In this document: one piece after another, positions 11,573 through 22,174 of the stretch
Position numbering within the stretch: the stretch's first letter is position 1
How the letters are laid out: the number at the start of each line of letters is the position of its first letter
Origin: Homarus americanus
Taxonomy: Eukaryota > Arthropoda > Malacostraca > Decapoda > Nephropidae
Direction of reading: 5' to 3'
DNA length: 64,000 bases
NCBI RefSeq assembly: GCF_018991925.1
Contig: NW_024744357.1
Coordinates: 5,763,383 to 5,827,382, forward strand
Program-made: the position numbers and the translations under genes
Notes under the pieces: generated by a model
The model's input: only the letters and a program-made list of their open reading frames with translations
Database searches by the model: none
Told to the model about the DNA's origin: nothing

Positions 11573-12190
11573 TTATGCAGTAACCAGAGATTGTGTTTTT
11601 GAAGAGCCAGAGGCCCCCCATAGTGTGTGACAGTGTATCAGGTGTTGGTAAACATGATCATAATAGATTTCTTTCATTGCTGTGAGAGTGAGTGACTGTT
11701 GAGTGTGATACACGATACCGCATTGTTTATTGACTTTACTGTATGTGGTTTCTCCAGCAAAGTTTCTCATCAACAATAACCCCGAGGAATTTAGTCTTTT
11801 GTTCTGTTCCAGGACTGTATTACCAAGGTACAGGGGTCCAAATCTGGGGGTAAATTTTTCCTTCTGTGAAAGATCGTGTAGTGTTTTTTTATCGAGGTTT
11901 AAGGTCAGTTTATTACGTATTACCCAGGTCCCGACTTTAGTCAATTCAGTGTTCATAGTTCTCATCAAGGAATTGAGGTCTGAGTTGGTGGCATAGAGAT
12001 TACCATCGTCTGCAAATAAGTTGTGTTTTATGAGTGTGCTGGAGTGGACTATATCGTTTATGTACAGCAAGAACAGTACAGGACCGAGAATGGAACCTTG
12101 GGGGACGCCATACAAAATAGGTGACTAGTCAGATTGATGATTATAGCAGACATACTGCTTCCTGTTGGACAGATATGAGGTAAACCAATT
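11573..12190 (-). pseudogene. Reverse transcriptase fragment of a second LINE family
   Basis: On the minus strand a 180-residue frame (11,573-12,115) starts in YGVPQGSILGPVLF (RT motif B region) and continues to LFADDGNLYA, a motif C FADD box with two aspartates. The upstream part WFTSYLSNRKQYVCYN is in another segment, separated by an in-frame stop just before the motif B region. It therefore cannot make a full RT as it stands. The fingers/palm motif A and any endonuclease are absent. The sequence differs from the LINEs at 9, 16, 17, 24 and 60 kb, so it is a separate family. Confidence 0.85.
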
Positions 12191-12191
12191 G

Positions 12192-12356
12192 TAGGATAAG
12201 GGGGGGAGGTGAGAAGGATGGGGAGAGAGGAAAGGAGGTGGAGAAGAGGAGATGAGAAGAGGGGAGGAGGATGAGGAAAGAAGAACAAAGAGAGGAAAGG
12301 AGGGGGAAGAGGTAGAGAGGGTAGGAAGAAAGGAGGAGGAGCAGGAAGAAGCAGTC
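12192..12356. repeat. Purine-rich (GGA/GAA) tract
   Basis: About 160 bp of almost pure A/G on the plus strand, directly abutting the RT fragment. Low-complexity frames only. Confidence 0.85.
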
Positions 12357-12417
12357 ATCACGAAGAAGAATACTATTGAAGGATGAAATACTGGGACTCC
12401 CACTCAGGAAAATACTA

Positions 12418-12495
12418 CAGGGTGTCCATAAATGATTACCCTAATTAAAACATGGGAGCACACTGTTTTTAGGGTAATCACTTATGGACACCCTG
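12418..12495. mobile_element. 78-bp palindromic MITE with TA flanks (Tc1/mariner type)
   Basis: Terminal inverted repeats of 27 bp (12,418-12,444 and 12,469-12,495) beginning CAGGGTGTCCATAA differ at one position. The element is bounded on both sides by TA (12,416-12,417 and 12,496-12,497), the target site duplication of Tc1/mariner elements. Only 24 bp separate the arms, so it is almost a perfect hairpin with no coding capacity. Confidence 0.85.
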
Positions 12496-12867
12496 TATTT
12501 TAAACGAAATGAAATTACCGTTGAGGTTTTATTGAAAAATATAATAATAATAATTAACCTGACATAAGCGGGGCATCAGGTGGGAGGGAAAGGTGGTTGT
12601 GCTTGCCATTGTGTTTACATTGTCCCGGGAGCAGCGTGGTTGGTTGACTGGCTGGCTGAGGGTAAAGGGGATGGTGTGTGAGGAAGTGTTGTGTTGGTCG
12701 CTGCCTCGCTCATGTTGTGTTGTGTTGGTCGCTGCCTCGCCCATGTTGTGTTGTGTTGCGGGTTATTAAAGAGGTTGAGTGTCTACTAAGCATTGTATAG
12801 TTTTTAATTAATTTGTTTTTTTATTTCTTTCTTTTTATTTAATTTTCTCTTTACGTATATCTCATTA

Positions 12868-12928
12868 TCTATATCTATCTATCTATCTATCTATCTCTAT
12901 CTATCTACCTATCTATCTATCTATCTAC
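12868..12928. repeat. (TATC)n microsatellite
   Basis: Imperfect TATC/TACC tetranucleotide array. Confidence 0.92.
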
Positions 12929-13065
12929 CTGATATCAATGTCAGTATGAGCCGGTCAGACATACATACACACGCTAAGGGTAAAATAGTATTAATATGTC
13001 TAATTTTATGGTGTTTGTTTGTTTGTTCTTGTTTGTTGATATTTGTACAGGTATAATTATCATTC

Positions 13066-13066
<1 letters not shown>

Positions 13067-13162
<96 letters not shown>
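13067..13162. repeat. (GT)n microsatellite
   Basis: Close to 48 perfect GT units. Confidence 0.95.
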
Positions 13163-13163
<1 letters not shown>

Positions 13164-13406
13164 CGGCCTCCTTGACCACCTACGGGAGCAGGTAATTGTT
13201 GTGACCTCAATATTGTGTGTAGGTATAGACCAGGTGAGTAGTCTCTCTCTCTCTCTCTTCAGTATAGGAGTGTGGATAAACAAGTGCAGGACATTCTGCT
13301 ATCCACCTTCCACTCCTCCTCCCCCTCCCCTTTCTCCCTTTTCGTCTCCTCCCCTTCCCTTTCCCTCACCTCTTGGCCTTGATAGATAGTTTATAATCTC
13401 TAGTGC

Positions 13407-13407
13407 G

Positions 13408-13487
<80 letters not shown>
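13407..13487. repeat. (GA)n microsatellite
   Basis: About 40 perfect GA units. Confidence 0.95.
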
Positions 13488-13490
<3 letters not shown>

Positions 13491-13495
13491 CCCAG

Positions 13496-13740
13496 CCAAT
13501 CAGAAACCCCCACCCAGCCATTCAGAACCGAACCGTACCCAGCCATTCAGAACCGTTCCAAACCATTCAGAACCCCACCCAGCCAATCTGAAACCCCCAC
13601 CCAGCCATTCAGAACCGTTCCAAACCATTCAGAACCCCACCCAGCCAATCTGAAACCCCCACCCAGCCATTCAGAACCCCACACCCAGTCATTCAGAAAC
13701 CGCACCCAGCCATTCAGAAACCCCACCAGCCATTCAGAAC
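13496..13740. repeat. CAGCCATTCAGAACCCCACC minisatellite
   Basis: Irregular tandem units of 18-22 bp ending in AGCCATTCAGAAC or AACCATTCAGAAC. Not coding. Confidence 0.9.
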
Positions 13741-14292
13741 GTGCGTCACTGTCAACAGATCTGCCACGGACTCAACTTGTGACTTAAAATCTTTGGGACA
13801 GGTTCATTAGTGTTTGTCGTCTGCCTGCCTCTACTCACGGCTTGGTCACTCACACGTGTTGGGGAGTGTGTCCTTGTGATATGTCCACAGTTAGTGATTT
13901 TTATTGTCCAGTGTTTTGTCCAGTGAGAATGTGAGAGAATGTCGTTTTTTTTTCGTCCAGTAATGCAGTATGTGTGCGGTGGAAGTGTCCAATAATATGT
14001 CCAGTGGAAGAAAATCCTTATGTCCAGTATTTTATCCATTCGGAGAGAAGGGGTATCCAGTGTTTTGTCCAGGGTGGATTAGTGCTTTGTTTATTGTCGT
14101 GGGATGTTAAATAGTGTTGCCAGAGAGACACACTCACGCTGGTCTGGTAACACGTATTTATCAAGAGGGGGTGGGGGGGGGGGTTACTGTGCCCTTCGTT
14201 GCCATGGCTACGTGGTGCGGTAAACTATATCTCACTCACCTGCTGTCCGTACTGTACACGTGTCCAGGAGTCCATCAGTTGTTGCTGGGCAG
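13741..14292. other. No gene seen; imperfect TGTCCAGT motifs
   Basis: Between about 13,885 and 14,070 the motif TGTCCAGTG or TGTCCAGTA recurs at irregular spacing. Otherwise I see nothing assignable. Confidence 0.5.
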
Positions 14293-14530
14293 TTTACCAT
14301 GAGTCCACCTTACCGTGAGTCCACCTTACCATGAGTCCACTTTACCATGAGTCCACTTTACCATGAGTCCACTTTACCATGAGTCCACCTTACCATGAGT
14401 CCACCTTACCGTGAGTCCACCTTACCGTGAGTCCACCTTACCGTGAGTCCACCTTACCGTGAGTCCACCTTACCGTGAGTCCACCTTACCGTGAGTCCAC
14501 CTTACCATGAGTCCACTATACCGTGAGTCC
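14293..14530. repeat. 16-bp minisatellite (GAGTCCACCTTACCGT)
   Basis: About 15 copies of a 16-bp unit. Variants CACCTTACCAT, CACTTTACCAT and CACCTTACCGT occur in runs, which suggests local copy-number expansion. Confidence 0.93.
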
Positions 14531-14619
14531 ACCTTGCAAGTGAGTCCACCTTGCAAGTCCCACTGCTGCAAGTAGGGAGTCCCACCATACCATGGAGTCC
14601 ACCTGCCATGGTGTGGCTG

Positions 14620-14832
14620 TGGTGGTGGTGGTGTAACTGTGTGGTCGTGGTGGTGTGCTTCTGTAGTCAGTAGTGTGTGATCGTGGTGGTGTGGAGTGTG
14701 GTCGTGGTGGTGTGAAGTGTGGTCGTGGTGGTGTGAGAGATGGTCGTGGTGGTGTGGAGTGTGGTCGTGGTGGTGTAGGTGTGGTCGTAGTTGTGTAGGT
14801 GTGGTCGTGGTGGTGTAGGTGTGGTCGTGGTA
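14620..14832. repeat. GTGTGGTCGTGGTGGT minisatellite
   Basis: Irregular units of about 16-24 bp carrying GTGGTCGTGGTGGTGT. Confidence 0.9.
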
Positions 14833-15020
14833 CAGGTGTGACACTCTTATACAGGAGCTGGTCAGGGCTGGTAAGAGCTCGACTGTGATAAGTTAAGGTA
14901 CTCCGTGATCCACTCAACCTCCCTCTGACGTCAACAACTCCACCCCACCCTCCACCCCTCACCTGCACCCCCCCTACCCCCGCTTCCTCTTCATCCCCCC
15001 AGCTGAGGGAAATCTGCGAC

Positions 15021-15069
<49 letters not shown>
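15021..15069. repeat. (GT)n microsatellite
   Basis: About 24 perfect GT units. Confidence 0.95.
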
Positions 15070-15070
<1 letters not shown>

Positions 15071-15111
15071 CTTCACTCTGCTTGACCTGAGATTGACTCA
15101 TTGAGCTCCCA

Positions 15112-15213
15112 CCTTGACCTCCTCTACCTCCACCTCGACTACCTCTACCTCCACCTTGACCTCCTCTACCTCCACCTCGACTACCTCTACCTCTACCTTG
15201 ACCTCCTCTACCT
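15112..15213. repeat. CCTCTACCTCCACCTCGACTA minisatellite
   Basis: Alternating units of CTACCTCCACCTCGA and CTACCTCCACCTTGA, with a period near 21 bp. Confidence 0.85.
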
Positions 15214-15342
15214 CACCCAAGACACACCTCCATGACTTCACAACCTCTCCCTCCCTCGTGGCCTCTCAAGAAAGGTAGGTCACATTACCATCACCTTGGC
15301 TGGAGGTAGTTATCGGCCTCCTACACTACGGTCCCAATACCC

Positions 15343-15472
15343 TCTCTGACCTCGCTGGCATGACCCTGTTTTATACGTGACCTCGCTGGCATGACCCTGT
15401 TTTATACGTGACCTCGCTGGCATGACCCTGTTTTATACGTGACCTCGCTGGCATGACCCTGTTTTATACGTG
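15343..15472. repeat. 31-bp minisatellite, four copies
   Basis: Four nearly identical units with GACCTCGCTGGCATGACCCT followed by GTTTTATACGT. Confidence 0.92.
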
Positions 15473-15502
15473 TATGTGTCATCCTCAACCATCACCGTGA
15501 CC

Positions 15503-15504
<2 letters not shown>

Positions 15505-15557
<53 letters not shown>
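15505..15557. repeat. (GA)n microsatellite
   Basis: Perfect GA tract. Confidence 0.95.
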
Positions 15558-15560
<3 letters not shown>

Positions 15561-15976
15561 ATCTGCTCTAATCTTATCAGTGCTGTTCACTCATTACGTC
15601 AGTCCTACGTTCTCTCTCTCTCTCTCGGCGATTTTCTTCACCAGAGAGAGACTTAGGGACTGGTGACAGGGTGGAAAGTGACTGGCTGACTGACTGGTGA
15701 CAGGGTGGAATGTGACTGGCTGACTGACTGGTGACAAGAAGATGAAGGAAGAAGATTGGTAGATGATAAATGACAAGGTTATGGAGGCAGCAGAAAAAGA
15801 CCCCCCCCCGATGGACCAGTTTTTGTGTTACTCTCTCCTCCCTCATGTCTCACAAGGCTTCTCACCTGTTTGCTGCTGTTGAGTCTGGTAAAACCCCTCC
15901 TCTTCTTCCTCCCTTCTCTCCCCTCTTCCTCCTCCTCTTATCACCTTCTCTCTTCCTTCCCTTCCTCTTTTCGATT

Positions 15977-16979
15977 GCATCTTGAGAAAAGCAAATTAAT
16001 CTACGACTCTCAACATGGGTTTACAAAGGGAAAATCTTGTCTAACAAATCTGCTGACGGTTTTTAGGAAAGTCTTCGAGGTTGTAGATAATGACGAAAAT
16101 TGCGATGTTATTTACTTAGACTTTAGCAAAGTGTTTGACAGAGTACCGCATCAGAGGCTTCTGAGAAAAGTTAAGGCTCATGGTATTAAGGAGAAAGTTT
16201 TAAATTGGATAAAATCATGGCTCACCGATAGAACACAGAGGGTCAGCGTAGATGGTGTTAAATCTGAGTGGGGCCGTGTAACCAGTGGGGTTCCCCAGGG
16301 GTCAGTACTAGGCCCACTCTTGTTCATAATCTACATAAACGATCTAGATACTGGGATCAGCAAAGATATAAGCAAGTTTGCGGATGACACCAAACTAGGG
16401 TGGCAGATTAATTCAGGGCAGGATGCAAATGTATTACAGGAGGATTTAAATAAACTGCAGGAGTGGTCAGAAAAATGCGGTTCAGTTCTGGTGCCCTTAT
16501 TATAGAATGGATATCAATTCATTGGAGTCAGTGCAGCGAAGAATGACGAAAATTATTCCGGGACTTAGAAACCTTTCATATCAAGATAGTTTAAAGAAAC
16601 TAAACTTGCATTCCCTAGAAAGACGAAGAGTGCGGGGAGATATGATAGAAGTATTTAAGTGGGTGAAAGGAGTCAATAAAGACGATATAGGTAAAGTTCT
16701 TATAATATCCGAGCAGGATAGAACTCGTAGCAACGGATTTAAGTTGGACAAGTTTAGTTTTAGGAGGGAGATAGGAAGAAACTGGTTCACAAATAGGGTG
16801 GTGGACGAGTGGAACAAGCTTAGCAACTTTGTAGTACGTGCTGGAACGCTGGAAAGGTTCAAAAGGAGGCTAGATAGATTCATGGATGATAGAGAGTGGT
16901 AGTAACTCTCGACAGGAGCTGCCATGCACAGGCCAACCGGCCTATTGCAGACTCCTTATTTTCTTATGTTCTTATGTTT
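15977..16979 (+). mobile_element. Internally deleted LINE copy with RT and C-terminal domains
   Basis: From about 15,978 the frame encodes the palm of a non-LTR reverse transcriptase: DSQHGFTKGKSCLTNLL, then VIYLDFSKVFDRVPH (motif A aspartate), TSGVPQGSVLGPLLF (motif B) and KFADDTKLG (motif C). At about 16,476 the sequence jumps straight to VQFWCPYYRMDI of the C-terminal region in a different frame. An internal segment between RT and C-terminus is therefore missing and the copy is dead. The 16,507-16,902 frame then runs through IQRRMTKIIPGLRNL-like and VVDEWNKLSN segments to FMDDREW-stop. The tail is TTATGTTCTTATGTTT. Same subfamily as 7,285-7,491. Confidence 0.9.
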
Positions 16980-17415
16980 CCTTCTCATCCTCTCCTCCCT
17001 CCTCCTTCCCCTTTCTCATCCTGCCCTATCCTCCTCTCTTCCCATCCACCCCCCTCTGCATCCCTTCACCCCTCTCTCCTCCTCACACCCCTCTCTTCAC
17101 CCCTAATATCCACCATTCTTCAAGTTGTCTGGAAAAAAGAACTAAATCTAGAGGTATTGGTAAGAGAGCCGTCCTCTGTGTGTGTGTGTGTGTGTCAGTT
17201 TAAACGACCACCTCAGCGGTGTTTCCCATAATCTATTTTTCCGACAAACAAGTTTCTCAGACACACGGGAGAGGCGACCTGTTGACCTACTTTAACCTGA
17301 CACATAACCTCTCATGACCTTGATGCCTGGGGTCGGTCATTGTGCTCTGATGACCCGACTTAATGTCAAAACGTGCGCTAGTGACCTCTTGTGTATGTGT
17401 GCTCTTGCTTGCGTG

Positions 17416-17416
<1 letters not shown>

Positions 17417-17472
<56 letters not shown>
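17417..17472. repeat. (GT)n microsatellite
   Basis: About 27 perfect GT units. Confidence 0.95.
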
Positions 17473-17473
<1 letters not shown>

Positions 17474-17554
17474 CGGTTAGATTAGAATAGGTTATTAAGT
17501 TGACCCATGGCCCAATCGTCCGGGGGTGATGAATGTGAAACATCTTGTTAGCGT

Positions 17555-18217
17555 CATAAGAACTAATGGAGTAAACTACAGCGGGTCATACTGGTCAGTC
17601 CCGTTTACACTCAACCCCTATCGCAAATATAACCATCCACCCTACTGTATGTTTGAAGCTATCCAGCGTATTAGAGTTAATGGTGATGTTTGGTAACTTG
17701 TTCCACTCGTCCACTACTCTATTTACAAACCAATGTTTACCTATTTCGCGCCTAAATCAAAATTGGCGTAATTTAAAACCATTGTTACGAGTTCGCTCCT
17801 GGTTGGATAGTTTAAGTACCTTTGTTATATCACCTTTGTTTAGCCCTGACTTCCATTTATACACCTCTATCAGGTCGCCCCTCGCTCTACGTCTCTCGAG
17901 GGAGTGCAAATTAAGATGCTTTAACCTGTCTCTGTACTCAAGGTTCCTAATGCCCGGGATTAGTCTTGTCATTCTCCTCTGAATTCTTTCCAAGTTCTGT
18001 ATATCCATTCTGTAATACGGTGACCAGAACTGAACTGCGTAATCCAGGTGTGGTCTCACAAGAGCAAGATACAGTTTTAGGATGACCTCGCTAGTCTTGT
18101 AACTAACACTCCTTTGTATGAACCCAAGTACTTTGTTAGCCTTGTTTCGAGCAAATACACATTGTTTACTTGGCTTAAGATTCCTACTTATCATCACTCC
18201 TAAATCTTTCTGCACTG
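17555..18217 (-). mobile_element. 5'-truncated LINE fragment (lineage 2, shared nonsense codon)
   Basis: On the minus strand this encodes QKDLGVMISRNLKPSKQC, then VLGFIQRSVSYKTSEVILK, LVRPHLDYAVQFWSPYYRMD, IQRRMTRLIPGIRNL and the C-terminal region. The frame is interrupted by TGA at about 17,757-17,759, where the 9- and 60-kb copies have AGA (context CAA-TTT-TGA-TTT-AGG). Beyond the stop HWFVNRVVDEWNKL is intact. The 3' tail reads GTTCTTATGAC at 17,555. It is the longest of the four related copies. Confidence 0.88.
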
Positions 18218-18274
18218 GTTAGCCAGTCCAGTTGGAGAGTTGTCCGGTCTTCTCGGACTATTCCTTGGCACTCG

Positions 18275-19086
18275 GTAACGCAGCTCATTAACTCAGGGTG
18301 TTGCTGTTATGTTGGCGACAGCTTCTACATCTTAAACATTGCGTCATGCAGCTCGTTAACTCAAGGTGTGGTTGTTGTGTTGGCGACAGCTTCGACACCT
18401 TAAACATTGCGTCATGCAGCTCGTTAACTCAGGGTGTGGTTGTTGTGATGGCGGCAGCTTCTACACCTTAAATACTGGATCATGCAGCTCATTAGCTCAG
18501 GGTGTGGTTGTTGTGTTGGCGACAGCTTCTACATCTTAAACACTGGGTCATGCAGCTCGTTAACTCAGGGTGTGGTTGTTGTGTTGGCGACAGCTTCTAT
18601 ACCTTAAACATTGGGTCATGCAGCTCGTTAACTCAGGGTGTGGTTGTTATGTTGGCGACAGCTTCTACACCTTAAACACCGAGTCATGCAGCTCGTTAAC
18701 TCAAGGTGTGGTTGTTGTGTTGGCGACAGCTTCGACACCTTAAACATTGCGTCATGCAGCTCGTTAACTCAGGGTGCGGTTGTTGTGATGGCGACAGCTT
18801 CTACACCTTAAATACTGGATCATGCAGCTCATTAACTCAGGATGTGGTTGTTGTGTTGGCGACAGCTTCTACACCTTAAACATTGGGTCATGCAGCTCGT
18901 TAACTCAGGGTGTGGTTGTTATGTTGGCGACAGCTTCTACACCTTAAACATTGGGTCATGCAGCTCGTTAACTCAGGGTGTGGTTGTTATGTTGGCGACA
19001 GCTTCTACACCTTAAACACCGGGTCATGCAGCTCGTTAACTCAAGGTGTGGTTGTTGTGTTGGCGACAGCTTCTACACCTTAAACA
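18275..19086. repeat. 68-bp minisatellite
   Basis: About 12 copies with a period near 68 bp. Each has CATGCAGCTCGTTAACTCAG, GGTGTGGTTGTTGTGTTGGC, GACAGCTTCTACACCTTAAA and a CATTG(G/C)GT or CACCG(A/G)GT ending. Point variants recur in several units, which suggests duplication of multi-unit blocks. Confidence 0.93.
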
Positions 19087-19439
19087 AATTCACGCCTGTA
19101 GGTGGCTCTTGGGCCGGCCATCCTCATACAAGAGGTTCAACCATTAGCCTCTGTATGTTTAAATTATTGTCTACGTGTGTATGTATAATCAAATGTTGTG
19201 TGCGTGTAAATATAATGCATGTATGTATGTATGTGCATATAATAGTTTTATTTGCGTACACATGTAAGTTTCGTCATGGTTGGTGGTCGTACCTGTAATT
19301 AGGTAGGCCAGGTGAGGCAAGTGTCAGGTAGTACCATTAGAGGTCGTTAGTCGTCCTGGTAATAAGATTGTGGTTGGTGGATGGTGGTAGTAGTGATAGT
19401 TGTTGTGAGATAAAAGATGGTGGTAGTTGTTTGTTATAA

Positions 19440-19705
19440 TATAATTGGTACAGTGGTAGATTGGTCGATGGTGGTTGTAAGATGATGGTAGTTGTGGTTG
19501 TTGTAAGATGGTGGTAGTTGTAAGATGATGGTAGTTGTGGTTGTTGTAAGATGGTGGTAGTTTTAAGATGATGGTAGTTGTGGTTGTTGTAAGATGGTGG
19601 TAGTTGTAAGATGATGGTAGTTGTGGTTGTTGTAAGATGGTGGTAGTTTTAAGATGATGGTAGTTGTGGTTGTTGTAAGATGATGGTAGTTGTGGTTGTT
19701 GTAAG
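19440..19705. repeat. GTTGTAAGATGGTGGTAGTT minisatellite
   Basis: Alternating GTTGTAAGATGGTGGTAGTT and GTAAGATGATGGTAGTTGTG units, with a higher-order period of about 66 bp. It runs up close to the assembly gap, which may be unresolved repeat of the same kind. Confidence 0.9.
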
Positions 19706-19758
19706 ATAACAGTTGATGATAACGGTGATGGTGGTGGTTGTTGTGGTTGCTGTGAGAT

Positions 19759-19857
19759 NNNNNNNNNNNNNNNNNNNNNNNNNNNNNNNNNNNNNNNNNN
19801 NNNNNNNNNNNNNNNNNNNNNNNNNNNNNNNNNNNNNNNNNNNNNNNNNNNNNNNNN
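19759..19857. other. Assembly gap (99 N)
   Basis: A run of 99 N directly beside a minisatellite. The true missing length cannot be known from the sequence. Confidence 0.99.
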
Positions 19858-19924
19858 TCATTGTTCGTGGGTCAGGGATGACCTTCGTCAGGTGAGACTC
19901 AGTGGTGGTGCAACTCCCACTGTC

Positions 19925-20035
19925 TGTCATGCTGGCTACTGCTGGTGGTGGATGGTGACAGTGGTGGTGATGGTGGATGGTGACACAGTGGTGGTTGGTG
20001 GTGATGGTGACACAGTGGTGGTGGTTGGTGGTGCG
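19925..20035. repeat. GGTGGTGATGGTGACA repeat
   Basis: Imperfect GGTGGTGGATGGTGACACAGT units. Confidence 0.8.
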
Positions 20036-20086
20036 GAACGAGTCTGAAATCTGGGAAAATTGTCGTGTTTTTAACTTACTATGATT

Positions 20087-20150
20087 TGTGTGCGTGTGCG
20101 TGTGTGCGTGCGTGCGTGTGCGTGTGTGCGTGTGTGTGTGTGTGTGTGTG
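20087..20150. repeat. GTGTGC/(GT)n compound microsatellite
   Basis: GTGTGC and GCGTGC hexamers passing into a GT tract. Confidence 0.9.
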
Positions 20151-20192
20151 AAGGTAAGAGGTCCCGCAAGTGTACGGTCTGGCCTCCTGTCA

Positions 20193-20210
20193 CCTAACCT
20201 AACCTAACCT
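20193..20210. repeat. Interstitial (CCTAA)n, telomere-like
   Basis: Three and a half CCTAA units. Confidence 0.8.
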
Positions 20211-20789
20211 GAGACTGGGCACCATTTTTATCAGTACCTGTTTCTTATCGCTACATTGAACAAAAGGTTTAGGTATAATTATTTTTTTTATTATTTATTG
20301 TTTATTACTTATTATTTTTTATTTATTATTTACTATTTTTAATTATTGTTTTATTTAATTCATGTATTATTTTATTATTTTTGTTTGGTCAATAATAATT
20401 TTTTTATATTTTGTTTTGTGATGTTGGTTCATGGTGATTGACTTCTCGTGTACAGTACCTACTTACTCTCGTCACTGCCCGGTACTTACCTGGTGTTTCT
20501 GTGTACTTTCTCTTGGCAGTAACATACGCACACTTGACTAAGTTGCTTTCTCTTGACAGTAACTTGCATATTACTGCTGTGTACTTTCTCTTGTCAGTAC
20601 TCTACATTTAACTTGGGGTACTTTCTCCTGGTAGTATCTTAACTTAGCACTGAAGTCTACTCTCGCTCTCTCTCACCCTCAAGTGTACTTTCTCTAGGCA
20701 GTAACTTTCATGGTGCTATATGGTGGACCTTATATATTTTCTGTGATCAGTGGCTTATGTATACAAAGGGTTCATTACATAGCCGGAAG

Positions 20790-20900
20790 TGTCGGTGGTG
20801 TTATAATGAGGTCAGTGGTGTTATAATGAAGTCAGTGGTTATAATGAGATCAGTGGTGTTATAATGAGGTCAGTGGTGTTATAATGAGATCAGTGGTGAA
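20790..20900. repeat. GTCAGTGGTGTTATAATGAG minisatellite
   Basis: Five imperfect copies of a 20-21-bp unit just before the ORF1-like fragment. Between 20,270 and 20,410 lies an extremely A/T-rich TTATT stretch, and from 20,500 to 20,700 there are imperfect TACTTTCTCTTGGCAGTA motifs. Confidence 0.85.
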
Positions 20901-20940
20901 GGTCACGGCAAGGTTAGCTCCCGAGGTATAATTATCGGAT

Positions 20941-21236
20941 ATGGCCAATGCTACTTGTGTTCGAGGGTGTGCGCTTTTGTGGGCCGAATTGGAGATGGCC
21001 AAGTTAGAGATCTTGAAATTAAAGGAAGGGATGGCGAGGATGAAGGAAGAGGCGAGACAAGGAAAGCCAGTGCTTGACGAAAACTCAGGCGAATGGAAGG
21101 TTGTGAGGAGAGGGACTACCAAACTGGTGGTTAAAAAACACACCAAGGATACGACAACAACAGCTAAGTGTACTAACTCGTTCAGTCCTTTGATAGACGA
21201 TTTGGACGTTAGTACAGTCAGGGACAGGGCTGACAC
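20941..21236 (+). pseudogene. LINE ORF1-like fragment
   Basis: A frame of about 98 residues before the minisatellite, beginning MANATC. It holds a charged helical stretch (ELEMAKLEILKLKEGMARMK, heptad-like), then GEWKVVRRG, a lysine-rich segment and CTNSFSPLIDDLDVS. This order (short coiled coil, a GEW-x-x-V motif, basic linker, N-x-F-x-P-L acidic motif) resembles the N-terminal ORF1 region of some arthropod and mollusc non-LTR elements. That assignment is from general familiarity, not a database hit. There is no nucleic-acid-binding domain and no stop: the frame runs straight into the 30-bp minisatellite, so the gene is truncated there. Confidence 0.5.
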
Positions 21237-22174
21237 ATCATGGTCACCATCAGCCTAGTTGGTGTACACATCATGGTCACCATCAGCCTTGTTGGTGTAC
21301 ACATGGTCACCATCAGCCTAGTTGGTGTACACATGGTCACCATCAGCCTTGTTGGTGTACACATGGTCACCATCAGCCTTGTTGGTGTACACATGGTCAC
21401 CATCAGCCTTGTTAGTGTACACATGGTCACCATCAGCCTTGTTAGTGTACACATGGTCACCATCAGCCTTGTTGGTGTACACATGGTCACCATCAGCCTT
21501 GTTAGTGTACACATGGTCACCATCAGCCTTGTTGGTGTACACATGGTCGCCATCAGCCTTGTTAGTGTACACATGGTCACCATCAGCCTTGTTGGTGTAC
21601 ACATGGTCACCATCAGCCTTGTTGGTGTACACATGGTCACCATCAGCCTTGTTGGTGTACACATGGTCACCATCAGCCTTGTTGGTGTACACATGGTCAC
21701 CATCAGCCTTGTTGGTGTACACATGGTCACCATCAGCCTTGTTAGTGTACACATGGTCACCATCAGCCTTGTTGGTGTACACATGGTCACCATCAGCCTT
21801 GTTGGTGTACACATGGTCACCATCAGCCTTGTTGGTGTACACATGGTCGCCATCAGCCTTGTTAGTGTACACATGGTCACCATCAGCCTTGTTGGTGTAC
21901 ACATGGTCACCATCAGCCTTGTTAGTGTACACATGGTCACCATCAGCCTTGTTGGTGTACACATGGTCGCCATCAGCCTTGTTAGTGTACACATGGTCAC
22001 CATCAGCCTTGTTGGTGTACACATGGTCACCATCAGCCTAGTTGGTGTACACATGGTCACCATCAGCCTTGTTGGTGTACACATGGTCACCATCAGCCTT
22101 GTTAGTGTACACATGGTCACCATCAGCCTTGTTGGTGTACACATGGTCACCATCAGCCATGTTGGTGTACACAT
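21236..22174. repeat. 30-bp minisatellite, about 31 copies
   Basis: A unit of exactly 30 bp (ACATGGTCACCATCAGCCTT then GTTGGTGTAC) repeated with very few differences. Recurrent variants are GTTAGTG in nine units, GTCGCC in three (21,541, 21,841 and 21,961, all also GTTAGTG) and CCTA for CCTT near both edges. The period is divisible by three, so most frames on both strands stay open for 230-337 residues. These frames are repeat artefacts. Confidence 0.97.
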
